DNA of 10,000 bases from Chiua virens (Eukaryota; Basidiomycota; Agaricomycetes; Boletales; Boletaceae): positions 15,001 to 25,000 of the forward strand of contig JAHNUO010000067.1 in NCBI GenBank assembly GCA_019787685.1, written 5' to 3'. Shown here one piece after another: positions 1 to 7,803 of the stretch. Numbering within the stretch: position 1 is the first letter of the stretch; every line of letters begins with the position of its first letter. Position numbers and translations under genes: made by a program. The notes below the pieces were generated by a model. That model did not search any database, was not told the origin of the DNA, and saw nothing but the letters and a program-made list of their open reading frames with translations.

Positions 1-162
1 TCTGGGGCCATTGATTCTCTCTCTCACACCCTTGTTTAACCAGAAACGATTTTACACGTCAATCAGCACATATTTCTGTGCCCACGGACTTTCAAACCGT
101 TCCAGTCACCTGGGTGCCCATGTCGTGTACCGGTTAAAGCTTCCAAATAATCGGAAGTCCAC

Positions 163-247
163 AAAAAAACCAAGTTGTTTTACCGGGATTCGAACCCGGG
201 ACCCACGGCTTGCGAGTCAAAGACGCTATGGTCATCGCCACCAAGCC
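163..247 (-). repeat. tRNA-like element, probably a decayed tRNA pseudogene or SINE head
   Basis: Read on the minus strand, positions 199-183 form a perfect T-arm: a 5-bp stem (CCGGG/CCCGG) closing the seven-base loop TTCGAAT, which is the core of a Pol III B box. A possible D-arm (GGCG/CGTC, one G-T pair) lies at 239-222, and a loop reading CTCGCAA sits where an anticodon loop would be (nominally CGC, alanine). A run of seven T on this strand (169-163) follows the body and looks like a Pol III terminator. The anticodon stem pairs poorly and I cannot form a seven-pair acceptor stem, so a working tRNA is unlikely. Short interspersed elements with tRNA-derived heads are common in insects. Sequence on the far side (about 60-162) may be the body of such an element, but I see no tail or target-site duplication that proves it. 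Confidence 0.5.
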
Positions 248-786
248 GCACAGGCAGGAGCGTGCAATAGGGCACATAAACTGCGTCTCGAAACTAATGA
301 TCATACATATATATCATAGCTGGCATTTATCTTTTTATGCATCTAGATAATAATATTCATAATAAAGATAAAAAGAAACAAAAAAGAATGTGATACTATC
401 GGGAATGCAACACACGACCAGATGATACAGAAAGCAATCACATTTAGATTATTAACAAAAAAAAACACACACACACAATAAATAATAATCGTAATCATAA
501 TGGACAAGGAATAGACACAAATAATAGTAATAATCAAATAATTTTATTAATGAAAATTATAGAAAAAAGCTTTAGTGCCCACCCCTGTATGTATGCATTT
601 ATAATCATGTTTAGCCAGGTTTCAGTAAGCTTAAAAAGTCTAGCCGGGTTTCAAACAAGCACAGGCAGCATTGGTATGATTACACAAACACACACGCAAT
701 TGTACGGGTACTCACACACACACACACACACACACGCGTACATGCACACGCACACACAGACAGACGCGTACACACATTCAATAATA
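248..786. other. AT-rich, gene-free spacer or flanking DNA with CA microsatellites
   Basis: No gene is supported here. About 300-600 is strongly AT-rich with many short A and T runs and a short CA tract at 465-477. A 29-bp-spaced imperfect duplication (TAGCCAGGTTTCA at 612 and TAGCCGGGTTTCA at 641) is the only other short repeat I see. Alternating CA runs start at 711. The stretch could be the upstream part of the rDNA spacer or non-rDNA flanking sequence. No 28S 3' end lies to its left in the window, so this cannot be settled here. Confidence 0.6.
711..780. repeat. CA/CG-rich microsatellite
   Basis: A run of about twelve CA dinucleotides at 711-735 continues into CA blocks interrupted by GCGTA, TG and GA steps. 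It ends in CACACATTCAATAAT just before the left arm of the large palindrome. The same CA-tract plus CACATTCAATAAT junction recurs inside the arm near 890-904, so this segment is partly a direct duplication of arm sequence. The alternating purine-pyrimidine composition is the kind that can adopt Z-DNA. Confidence 0.85.
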
Positions 787-1188
787 ATTTTGTCAGTCCA
801 TTTTGCCAGTCCATTGCCGCACGCACACGCACACACACGCACATGCACACGCACACACACACACACACACGCACACACACACACGCGCACACACATTCAA
901 TAATACAGCGGTGTTTTATATATGTTCACACTATTCCGAAGCAATATCGCATTGGATTTAATAAAATTCACAAAAAATCGTGATAAAGCACGATTTTTTT
1001 TTAATTATATTAAATCCACTGCGATATTGCTTCGGAATAGTGTGAACATATATAAAACACGCTGTATTATTGAATGTGTGTGCGCGTGTGTGTAGTAGTG
1101 CGTGTGTGTGTGTTGTGTGTGGTTGTGGCATGTGCGTGTGTGTGCGTGTGCCGTTGCGCAATGGACTGACAAAATGGACTGACAAAAT
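787..1188. repeat. 402-bp near-perfect palindrome (long inverted repeat / fold-back)
   Basis: The left arm begins ATTTTGTCAGTCC at 787, and its reverse complement closes the right arm at 1188 (GGACTGACAAAAT). Both arms carry, from outside in, two copies of the GTCAGTCC motif, a CA (or GT) microsatellite of about 78 bp, the CATTCAATAAT junction, and a unique block with GTTCACACTATTCCGAAGC on the left and its complement on the right. The centre is an 11-bp perfect stem (972-982 with 989-999) around the six-base loop ATAAAG. The arms differ at scattered positions and small indels, for example near 827 against 1155 and near 907 against 1068. I see no transposase, no clear target-site duplication and no coding capacity. 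It could be a fold-back or MITE-like insertion, an inverted duplication within the spacer, or a fold-back artefact in a long read. The arm differences argue mildly against an exact artefact. Confidence 0.85.
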
Positions 1189-3480
1189 CGAATTTGCATG
1201 GAGGAATTCACCATACAATTCCTTCGCTATGAAACTGATAAAACCAATATGCAATATGTTAGCCCAATTAAAGGTAAATGTACCGTCATATGACTTCCGT
1301 TGGATTGACCACCATCGGCATCAATCGGATAAAACGAATATGCAAGGTGAATTTATCCGTGCATATTACTTCAGTTGGATGGACGACAACATGGGCATGC
1401 TCCGATAAAACGAATATGCATGGCGAATTTACCGTGCATATGACTTCAGTTGGATGGACGAAAACATGGGCATCGATCCGATAAACGAATATAGCATGCG
1501 AATTTACCGTGCATATGACTTCAGTTGTATGGACGACAACATGGGCATCGATCCGATAAAACGACATATGCATGGCGAATTTACCGTGCATATGACTTCA
1601 GTTGGATGGACGACAACATGGGCATCGATCCGATAAAACGAATATGCATGGCGAATTTACCGTGCCATATGACTTCAGTTGGATGGACGACAACATGGGC
1701 ATCGATCCGATAAAACGAATATGCATGGCGAATTTACCGTGCATATGACTTCAGTTGGATGGACGACAACATGGGCATCGATCCGATTAAAAACGAATAT
1801 GCATGGCGAATTTACCGTGCATATGACTTCAGTTGGATGGACGACAACATGGGCATCGATCCGATAAAACGAATTGCATGGCGAATTTACCGTGCATATG
1901 ACTTCAGTTGGATGGACGACAACCTGGGCATCGATCCGATAAAACGAATATGCATGGCGAATTTACCGTGCATATGACTTTAGTTGGATGGACACCACCC
2001 TGGACACGATCCGATAAACGAATATGCCATGGCGAATTTACCCGTGCATATGACTCAGTTGGATAGACCACCAACGGGACATCAATCAGATAAAACGAAT
2101 ATGCAAGGTGAATTTAACGTGCATATGACTTTAGTTGGATAGACCACCACCCGGACATCAATCAGATAAAACCGAATATGCAAGGTGAATTTACCGTGCA
2201 TATGACTTCAGTTGGATAGACCACCATCGGACATCAATCGGATAAAACGAATATGCAATGGTGAATTTACCGTGCATATGACTTCAGTTGGATGGACGAC
2301 AACATGGGCATCGATCCGATAAAACGAATATGCATGGCGAATTTACCGTGCATATGACTTCAGTTGGATGGACGACAACATGGGCATCGATCCGATAAAA
2401 CGAATATGCATGGCGAATTTACCGTGCATATGACTTCAGTTGGATGGACGACAACATGGGCATCGATCCGATAAAACGAATATGCATGGCGAATTTACCG
2501 TGCATATGACTTCAGTTGGATGGACCGACAACCTGGACATCGATCCGATAAAACGAATATGCATGGCGAATTACCGTGCATATGACTTCAGTTGGAAGGA
2601 CCACCAACTGGGACATCGATCCGATAAAAACGAATATGCATAGGCGGAATTTACCGTGCATATGACTTCAGTTTGGATAGGACCACCACCTGGACATCGA
2701 TCCGATAAAACGAATATGCATGGCGAATTTACCGTGCAATGACTTCAGTTGGATAGACCACCACCCGGACATCAATCAGATAAAACGAATATGCAAGGTG
2801 AATTTACCGTGCATATGACTTCAGTTGGATAGACCACCACCGGACATCAATCAGATAAAACGAATATGCAAGGTGAATTTACCGTGCATATGACTTCAGT
2901 TGGAATGACCACCAACCGGACATCAATCAGATAAAACGAATATGCAAGGGAATTTACCGTGCATATGTACTTCAGTGGATAGACCACCACCGGACATCAA
3001 TCAGATAAAACGAATATGCAAGGTGGATTTACCGTGCATATGACTCAGTTGGATAGACCACCAAGCGGACATCAATCAGATAAAACGAATATGCAAGGTG
3101 AATTTACCGTGCATATGACTTCAGTTGGATAGACACCACCCGGACATCAATCAGATAAAACGAATATGCAAGGTGAATTTACCGTGCATATGACTTCAGT
3201 TGGATAGACCACCACTCGGACATCAATCAGATAAAACGAATATGCAAGGTGAATTTACCGTGCATATGACTTCAGTGGATGGACCACCACCTGGATATCG
3301 ATCCGATAAACCGAATATGCAAGGTGAATTTACCGTGCATATGATTTCAGTTGGATCGATCCGATCCAATAAAACGAATATGCAAGGTGAATTTACCGTA
3401 CCTGGTACTATTGATCAATCTCGAGTGTCACCTCTATCCATCTGGATGCCATATGCACGGTGGATTTTACCGTGATGGTC
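1189..3480 (+). repeat. IGS tandem array of a ~76-bp unit, about 28 copies plus degenerate ends
   Basis: The anchor ACCGTGCATATGACTTCAG recurs about every 74-78 bp from about 1281 to 3331, giving roughly 28 recognisable units. Two subtypes exist. Type A has GCATGGCGAATTT and GGACGACAACATGGGCATCG. Type B has GCAAGGTGAATTT and AGACCACCACCCGGACATCA followed by ATCAG. They occur in blocks: B-like at about 1281-1355, A to about 1980, B about 2050-2250, A about 2280-2520, mixed to about 2740, then B to about 3270. Both ends decay: 1189-1280 reads as damaged units and 3350-3480 holds partial units, the last around 3449-3476. Arrays of short repeats upstream of the Pol I promoter are usual in insect rDNA, where they can act as enhancers or homogenise by unequal exchange. 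That role is inferred here. The unit length is not a multiple of three, so reading frames through the array have no meaning. Confidence 0.95.
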
Positions 3481-3514
3481 ACATTGGCGGATCGAGAACC
3501 TCAGTGGAGCTATA

Positions 3515-3550
3515 TCATTTTTTAACTATATATGTCGGGAAGGTGGTAGT
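3515..3550 (+). promoter_or_regulatory. Putative RNA polymerase I core promoter / transcription start
   Basis: After the array ends, a short unique stretch contains a T run, AACTATATATG, and then TCGGGAAGGTGG. A TATA-like run followed immediately by G-rich GGGAAGGT resembles insect Pol I start regions as I remember them, with +1 near the start of the G run (about 3534-3537). Its position fits: downstream of the repeats and about 710 nt before 18S, a length comparable with known insect 5' ETS. I do not see copies of this motif inside the 76-bp units. The assignment rests on position and motif feel, not on alignment. Confidence 0.45.
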
Positions 3551-3677
3551 GTGTACGGTGAGATTGCGAGTACGGTCAGATCAATGCTTAATCAAACGCA
3601 AACGATTTTTGACTTGTTTACTTAGTGCATTCGATCCGTAGTAACGTGCTATTATCAACATGCAGAGTACTGACATA

Positions 3678-3885
3678 GTCGTGGTGATACAGCGACTGAA
3701 AATAAGTTTTGTGTGTGCTAAAAGTCGTGGTGCTTAAAAAACATAGCGACTGAAAATAACTGTTGTGTGTGCAAAAAGTCGTGGTGCGTAAAAACATAGC
3801 GACTGAAAATAACTGTTGTGTGTGCAAAAAGTCGTGGTGCGTGAAAAACATAGCGACTGAAAATAACTTTTGCGTGAGTTTGTGT
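3678..3885 (+). repeat. Tandem repeat of ~54 bp in the 5' ETS, four units plus a partial fifth
   Basis: Units start with GTCGTGGTG at 3678, 3724, 3778 and 3831, and a partial fifth starts at 3886. Lengths are 46, 54, 53 and 55 bp. Each contains CATAGCGACTGAAAATAA (the first unit has ACAGCGACTG) followed by a GT-rich segment and an A run. The two middle units are nearly identical, so recent duplication is likely. The partial fifth unit changes to GTGGTAGCGACCGATAAAT and is closed by a 6-bp stem with TACCAC at about 3912-3917. Confidence 0.92.
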
Positions 3886-4110
3886 GTCGTGGTAGCGACC
3901 GATAAATAATTACCACCAAGTAAGGCGACGAGGAACGCTGGCACAGTACTAGTTGCTGTGTTGGGACAACCCTCTTGTGTCACCACCATAAACCATAAAT
4001 CCAACCTCAAATTGAGGGACATCACTTCTAACAGTGTTTGGACTCGTATCGCAATCATGTCCTATTATACCCAATAGACTTGGTGCAAACGATCGATGTA
4101 GTGTGTGTGT

Positions 4111-4158
4111 CAGTGTCATGTGGTGATGCTCTCCGTAAAACGAGAGTCACCGGCACTG
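4111..4158 (+). other. Extended hairpin in the 5' ETS upstream of 18S
   Basis: Three stacked stems pair around a short loop: CAGTG (4111-4115) with CACTG (4154-4158), GGTGA (4122-4126) with TCACC (4147-4151), and CTCTC (4129-4133) with GAGAG (4142-4146), with small bulges between them. It lies 89 nt before the 18S 5' end. Structured elements in the ETS commonly bind processing factors. A specific role here is not shown by the sequence. Confidence 0.6.
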
Positions 4159-4246
4159 ATGATATGATTTACACATAGAGTAGGTTTCCATTGCATTCGT
4201 ATTCCCGCAATACGGTGCATAAAATCGAAATATTAAATCTATCAAA

Positions 4247-5473
4247 ATTCTGGTTGATCCTGCCAGTAGTTATATGCTTGTCTCAAAGATTAAGCCATGC
4301 ATGTCTAAGTACAAGCAAAAATAAAGTGAAACCGCAAAAGGCTCATTATATCAGTTATGGTTCCTTAGATCGTATCCACAATTACTTGGATAACTGTGGT
4401 AATTCTAGAGCTAATACATGCATTTAAAGAGAGACCGGAAACGGAATCTCTGCTTTTATTAGATTTAAACCAATGCGGTGTGCTTCGGTGCTCCACAAAC
4501 AAATGGTTGAACTCTGGATAATTTGTTGATCGCATGGTCTCGTACCGGCGACGGATCTTTCAAATGTCTGCCCTATCAACTATTGAAGGTAGTGTCTTGG
4601 ACTACCTTGGTTGCAACGGGTAACGGGGAATCAGGGTTCGATTCCGGAGAGGGAGCCTGAGAAACGGCTACCACATCTAAGGAAGGCAGCAGGCGCGTAA
4701 ATTACCCACTCCCAGCACGGGGAGGTAGTGACGAAAAATAACAATACAAGACTCACATCCGAGGCCTTGTAATTGGAATGAGTACACTTTAAATCCTTTA
4801 ACGAGGATCAATTGGAGGGCAAGTCTGGTGCCAGCAGCCGCGGTAATTCCAGCTCCAATAGCGTATATTAAAGTTGTTGCGGTTAAAACGTTCGTAGTTG
4901 AACTTGTGTTCCGCACGGGCTACTACCACAGGCTAGTTTACTAGTCCGGTAATTTGTCTTATCTTGTCTTGGCTTTAGTCTTGGCAAAAGTGCGTGGACG
5001 TATTATCGGCGTGTTCGCTCTTGCAGCGTTCACATAAGCTCATTGCAGTGATCTTAACCGATTGTTGTTGTGAGCCGATACAAATTACTTTGAACAAATT
5101 AGAGTGCTTAAAGCAGGCTTGTAATGCCTGAATATTTTGTGCATGGAATAATGAAATAGGACATCTGTTCTACTTTCATTGGTTTAATAGACCAAGATGT
5201 AATGATTATGGAAGCAGTTGGGGGCATTAGTATTACAACGCGAGAGGTGAAATTCTTAGACCGTTGTAAGACTGACTAAAGCGAAAGCATTTGCCAAAGA
5301 TGTTTTCATTTAATCAAGAACGAAAGTTAGAGGTTCGAAGGCGATCAGATACCGCCCTAGTTCTAACCATAAACGATGCCAGCTAGCAATTGAGTGTAGC
5401 TACTACTATGGCTCTTTCAGTCGCTTCTCGGGAAACCAAAGCTTTTGGGCTCCGGGGGAAGTATGGTTGCAAA

Positions 5474-5522
<49 letters not shown>

Positions 5523-6066
5523 GCGGCTTAATTTGACTCAACACGGGAAAAACTTACCAGGTCCGAACATAAATGAGTAAGACAGATTGATAGCTCTTTC
5601 TCGAATCTATGGGTGGTGGTGCATGGCCGTTCTTAGTTCGTGGAGTGATTTGTCTGGTTAATTCCGATAACGAACGAGACTCAATATATTAAATAGATGC
5701 AGTCAGGATTATGACATTGAAACTTTGCATACTCTTTTGTTATGGTGGCCGCAAGGTTGCTAATAACATATTGTGGTGGTGTAGGTGGAGTCATACCTGT
5801 CTGTTTGTCTAAATAACCAAAGTAGACACTTGCTTCTTAAATGGACAAATTGTGTCTAACAATAATGAGATTGAGCAATAACAGGTCTGTGATGCCCTTA
5901 GATGTCCTGGGCTGCACGCGCGCTACAATGAAGGTATCAACGTGTGTTTCCTAGGCCGAGAGGTCGGGTAAACCGCTGAACCACCTTCTTGCTTGGGATT
6001 GTGAACTGAAACTGTTCACATGAACCTGGAATTCCCAGTAAGTGCGAGTCATTAACTCGCATTGAT

Positions 6067-6112
<46 letters not shown>

Positions 6113-6199
6113 AATTGTTTAGTGAGGTCTCCGGACGTGATCGCTGCGACGCCTCGTGTGTTGCAGTTGCTTTACAGAAGTTGACCGAACTTGGTTATT

Positions 6200-6257
<58 letters not shown>
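4247..6257 (+). rRNA. 18S rRNA: 18S (small-subunit) ribosomal RNA, complete
   Basis: This is the RNA core of the 40S subunit, which decodes mRNA. The start is set at ATTCTGGTTGATCCTGCCAG, the form used in Drosophila, and the end at the universal CTGCGGAAGGATCATTA. Landmarks occur in order: the 530 loop GTGCCAGCAGCCGCGGTAA at about 4828-4846, GAGGTGAAATTCTTA near 5244-5258, AACTTAAAGGAATTGACGG at 5479-5497, GCACGCGCGCTACAATG near 5915, and TTGTACACACCGCCCGTCGC at 6081-6100. Length is 2011 nt, typical of fly 18S (about 2.0 kb) and longer than the ~1.8 kb of many animals; the extra length sits in V4 (about 4900-5150) and other variable loops. I see no insertion and no damaged universal segment, so the copy looks functional. 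It is transcribed by Pol I in the same precursor as 5.8S and 28S. Confidence 0.98.
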
Positions 6258-6678
6258 TTGATTTATTTCGTATTTGAACGCATACACCGGCCGCTCCGGC
6301 CGAGAGAGATGTTCGTCTCGCATTTTTGAACGCATACCCTACCGGGTGCACGTGCTGCCTTGATTTCAGTGCGCTGTAGCCGAGCCTATTGCTCTTTGTG
6401 CGCTGTGTCTTTGACTGCCCTCGACGGAGCGCGATACACAGGATAGTAGCAATTTGATATAATGCAACGAACTCTCGACCATTGCCATGCCGATACCAGG
6501 CGTGTTGCAACCAACCGGACGCATTCACATAATGGGCTTTAGCGAGCTCGCCGTGATGCGTCCCAAAGCCTCCCCTTTGGCATTCACATAGTCCGTCCGG
6601 CGCCGTGAATATGGGAAGAAAACACTTTGTTTGCATTTATGAAAATCCCCGGTGCGCTAACACCTTCAAGCCGAACAG

Positions 6679-6699
6679 GACTGTGCATTGCGCACAGTC
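6679..6699 (+). other. ITS1 perfect 8-bp hairpin
   Basis: GACTGTGC (6679-6686) pairs fully with GCACAGTC (6692-6699) across the five-base loop ATTGC. It appears to be enclosed by a weaker outer pairing between AAAATCCCC near 6642 and GGGGATTCAT near 6714, giving a larger helical domain. Role unknown; probably part of ITS1 folding for processing. Confidence 0.6.
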
Positions 6700-7561
6700 G
6701 TTTTAATAGGATAGGGGATTCATTTGAGATAACACTCAAGCAGAAATGTACTCCATTCTTGTAGTGGAAGTGAAGAATATACATATTAGCAATCCTATGC
6801 TTTTCCTGCTATCGCATGTCGGTTACGTTTTGTTTGCAGTGTGATGTTTGCTCTTTCTCTGTTTCGTTGGTGCGGTCTTTGGCAATTGTGTCGTGAAAAA
6901 ACACAGTTATACCGCGGTATTTTGAGTGCTTTAAAAGAGAAGAGTATAATATGCACACACCCGGCATTAGTGATGGTGATGGAGGGCATCTGGATTAACC
7001 AACGCACCACTGGCACTTATCGGATACGGCAAGAATTACCGTTGACAAAAGGACAGCTGTGCACTGTTTGTTGCAAAGCGGACTGCTGATTGGGCTCTTC
7101 ATGGCCTTAGGCAATGCCCTCCCACTGGATTTCGAAGCAAACAATTATACCATATTTGAATAAGCATGACCGTGAGCGCAGACCAAGTTGTTTTTTTTGG
7201 TCTATGTCATTTGTTGTACATGGTCGTCGACAATTGTTTGTGGATGGGATTCTTTTGGGTTGGCGTTATGCCATATCATTGCGAGTGTGGGTCTTTTGAC
7301 AATGCAATTGGATATGTAACACTTATGCCACTGATTGTTAGAATGGTCTCGACATATCAATCGGACGGACATCCGAATTGATTATACCATCTCGTAGGTG
7401 TGGCCATTGACAAGTGTGCATATCTGGTTCAGTTATACCACGGAGTTTGAGTGCGTTAAAGCCCAGCTCAGTCTGCTCAACAGTGTATAGTGCGTCCGTT
7501 ATTCGTCCGAGAAAGTGTGTTAAGCTGGCTGCGGTTTGAGATTTCGTAAATCGTGGACTCA

Positions 7562-7591
7562 CAAGGATTATTTAACTGCTTGCAATCCTTG
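7562..7591 (+). other. ITS1 3'-end hairpin near the 5.8S 5' cleavage site
   Basis: CAAGGATT (7562-7569) pairs perfectly with AATCCTTG (7584-7591) around a 14-nt loop. It lies about 40 nt before the start of 5.8S, where a closing helix that positions the 5.8S 5' cut would be expected. This role is an inference from position. Confidence 0.55.
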
Positions 7592-7630
7592 CCGCGTGAT
7601 ATGTTCTTTTCGTTACCAAACAATTATTCA

Positions 7631-7803
7631 AACCCTAAGCGGGGGATCACTTGGCTCGTGGGTCGATGAAGAACGCAGCAAACTGCGTGCTGACATGTGA
7701 ACTGCAGGACACATGAACATCGACATTTTGAACGCATATTGCGGTCCATACTGACTAGTTTCCTAACCGAAGCTGTATGGACCACACATGGTTGAGGGTC
7801 GTA
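7631..7803 (+). rRNA. 5.8S rRNA: 5.8S ribosomal RNA region (possibly processed into 5.8S body plus 2S)
   Basis: This is a component of the 60S subunit that base-pairs with the 28S 5' end. The start AACCCTAAGCGG and the universal segments GGGTCGATGAAGAACGCAGC (about 7660-7679), GTGAACTGCAGGACACATGA (about 7697-7716) and CATTTTGAACGCATATTGCG identify it. A 9-bp perfect stem GGTCCATAC/GTATGGACC (7743-7751 with 7775-7783) follows, then GGTTGAGGGTCG, whose last bases pair with CGACCTCAAC at 8346-8355 apart from one bulge, forming the expected 5.8S-28S helix. The total of 173 nt exceeds the usual 155-165 because the stem's loop is 23 nt. In Drosophila the same loop is cut out, leaving a 5.8S of about 123 nt and a 30-nt 2S RNA; the equivalent first piece here would end near 7753. 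Confidence 0.96.
7774..7803 (+). rRNA. 2S-rRNA-like segment at the 3' end of 5.8S
   Basis: This 30-nt block aligns without gaps to the Drosophila 2S rRNA as I remember it, at about 25 of 30 positions, sharing CATGGTTGAGGGT-like and TGGAC cores. In Drosophila and some other flies 2S is a separate small rRNA, held to 5.8S by the same hairpin stem seen here (7743-7751 with 7775-7783). The block is homologous to the 3' end of unsplit 5.8S in any insect, so homology alone does not prove it is cut out. The 22-23 nt loop before it would be the excised spacer. Confidence 0.5.

Larger units (their letters stand above)
3535..4246 (+). other. 5' external transcribed spacer (5' ETS)
   Basis: This is the leader of the rRNA precursor, between the putative Pol I start and the 18S 5' end. 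It would be removed during processing in the nucleolus. Its right border is certain because 18S starts at 4247; its left border depends on the promoter call. It contains a 4-copy short repeat (3678-3885) and a strong hairpin (4111-4158). The last 40 bases before 18S are AT-rich and look single-stranded, as expected near the 18S cleavage site. No protein-coding gene is supported on either strand; a long minus-strand open frame at 3618-4058 is made by the repeat. Confidence 0.7.
6258..7630 (+). other. Internal transcribed spacer 1 (ITS1)
   Basis: This is the spacer between 18S and 5.8S, removed during precursor processing. At 1373 nt it is long for an insect. Several perfect or near-perfect stems lie along it: CGGCCG (6288-6293 with 6297-6302), CGAGA/TCTCG (6301-6305 with 6316-6320), GACTGTGC/GCACAGTC (6679-6686 with 6692-6699), AGACCAA/TTGGTCT (7180-7186 with 7197-7203) and CAAGGATT/AATCCTTG (7562-7569 with 7584-7591). 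A 12-base motif, TTTGAACGCATA, occurs twice (6273-6284 and 6325-6336) and is also present in 5.8S. The decamer CATTCACATA is also repeated, near 6521 and 6580. No tRNA, mobile element or coding gene is supported; open frames here are chance. Confidence 0.95.

Noticed and set aside
11..319. 102-residue open frame near the left end
   Set aside because: It runs antisense through the tRNA-like element; its GIRTRDPRLAS segment is the translation of the B box region often misannotated as protein.
550..1254. His/Thr-rich and Cys/Val-rich open frames across the CA/GT tracts
   Set aside because: They are translations of dinucleotide repeats and of the palindrome arms, with no start context, domain or codon pattern of a gene.
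1070..3475. Series of open reading frames on both strands through the repeat array
   Set aside because: They repeat the same peptide in shifting frames because the unit is about 76 bp, not a multiple of three. They vanish with each one-base indel.
1189..3480. CRISPR-like array
   Set aside because: The whole unit is repeated without unique spacers, and it lies in a eukaryotic rDNA spacer.
3481..3534. Resemblance of CTCAGTGGAGC near the promoter to the unit motif TTCAGTTGGATGG, suggesting a promoter-derived repeat
   Set aside because: Only about nine bases match loosely; the TATA-like and GGGAAGG elements are absent from the units.
3618..4058. Minus-strand 146-residue open frame with internal peptide repeats
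   Set aside because: The peptide repeats mirror the ~54-bp ETS repeat. The region is antisense to the rRNA precursor and shows no recognisable domain.
6199..7562. Open frames across ITS1 on both strands
   Set aside because: They overlap the 18S 3' end or spacer hairpins and have no homology I recognise.
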